Positions 63,918 to 64,000 of a stretch of DNA of 64,000 nt are shown piece after piece. This DNA is from Thermoanaerobacter wiegelii Rt8.B1 (GTDB lineage: Bacteria; Bacillota; Thermoanaerobacteria; Thermoanaerobacterales; Thermoanaerobacteraceae). The DNA lies in NCBI RefSeq assembly GCF_000147695.2, contig NC_015958.1:1852001-1916000 (forward strand), in the 5' to 3' direction. Below the pieces are notes generated by a model. It saw nothing but the letters and a program-made list of their open reading frames with translations. It was not told the DNA's origin and made no database searches. Each line of letters begins with the position of its first letter. The first letter of the stretch is position 1. Position numbers and translations under genes: made by a program.

Positions 63918-64000
63918 TTATTTCTTATAAAGATATTTAGGTTCCATACCTTCTAACACACTGATAAGCCCTTCTACCGCCATAATTCCCATCCTGTCTG
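63918..64000 (-). CDS. D-2-hydroxyacid dehydrogenase family protein (C-terminus only)
   Basis: The last 26 codons of a gene that continues beyond the window: DRMGIMAVEGLISVLEG then MEPKYLYKK and stop. This resembles the C-terminus of D-isomer 2-hydroxyacid dehydrogenases (such as gluconate 2-dehydrogenase). It lies 21 bases before eda, so the two are probably cotranscribed. The family call rests on a short segment. Confidence 0.6.
   Translation of the reverse strand, partial: DRMGIMAVEGLISVLEGMEPKYLYKK

Overview
The window is AT-rich, low-GC Firmicute DNA from an anaerobic thermophile, most likely Thermoanaerobacter or a close relative. Supporting points are the branched-chain polyamine synthase BpsA, strong AGGAGG ribosome binding sites, ATG/GTG/TTG starts, many sugar-uptake operons, group IIC introns and GC-rich structured RNAs standing out of AT-rich spacers. 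Most genes are on the minus strand.

Layout. 0-2.7 kb: two MinD-like ATPases with ferredoxin domains, a NifX/NifB-type protein and a DUF5320 protein, with CATATG-centred palindromes at their promoters. 2.8-4.8 kb: a dynamin-like GTPase behind a fluoride riboswitch with its own terminator. 5-8 kb: a methyltransferase, small unknown proteins, an ORF-less group IIC intron and bpsA. 8.2-15 kb: a sucrose/fructan operon (LacI regulator, fructokinase, GH32 hydrolase, ABC importer) with a consensus promoter and two operators. 15-19.3 kb: a five-gene unit (DUF6062, coiled coil, zinc ribbon/HEAT, MFS transporter, unknown) behind a second fluoride riboswitch; an identical ORF-less group IIC intron sits between riboswitch terminator and first gene. 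19.4-24.6 kb: a frameshifted class B PBP, an orphan solute-binding protein, a transaldolase-like aldolase and a DUF815 ATPase. 25-29.2 kb: an inositol-monophosphatase / phosphoesterase / nucleotidyltransferase-like / amino-acid permease operon. 29.3-34 kb: mobile-element debris abutting a DeoR / BtpA-SgcQ / FGGY kinase / SDR operon. 34.3-42.8 kb: a DUF234-type AAA ATPase, a GC-rich RNA element, SEC-C and SWIM proteins, a copper-amine-oxidase-stalk protein, an orphan FliD-like protein and a pRiA4b ORF-3-like protein. 42.9-48.1 kb: an HlyD/ABC exporter, then an acetamidase and a permease gene broken by an amber codon. 48.2-62.2 kb: a galactoside system made of an ABC importer, GH36 alpha-galactosidase, GH2 beta-galactosidase, and a galTKE-ROK-DUF4380 Leloir operon. 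The window ends with a Uma2-type nuclease, a KDPG aldolase and the tail of a 2-hydroxyacid dehydrogenase.

Metabolic logic: oligosaccharides enter through two ABC importers that lack local ATPase genes (a shared MsmK-type ATPase elsewhere is inferred), are cleaved inside the cell, and feed glycolysis through fructokinase or the Leloir pathway.

Most notable: two fluoride riboswitches whose pseudoknot pairings covary, one driving a dynamin-like GTPase and the other an uncharacterised MFS/DUF6062 operon that also carries a group IIC intron; a family of about 205-nt GC-rich structured elements with covarying stems; and three genes interrupted by -1 shifts at A-runs, two of them exactly at A-AAA-AAG. 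Functional statements rest on motif recognition by eye; no database search or folding program was run.
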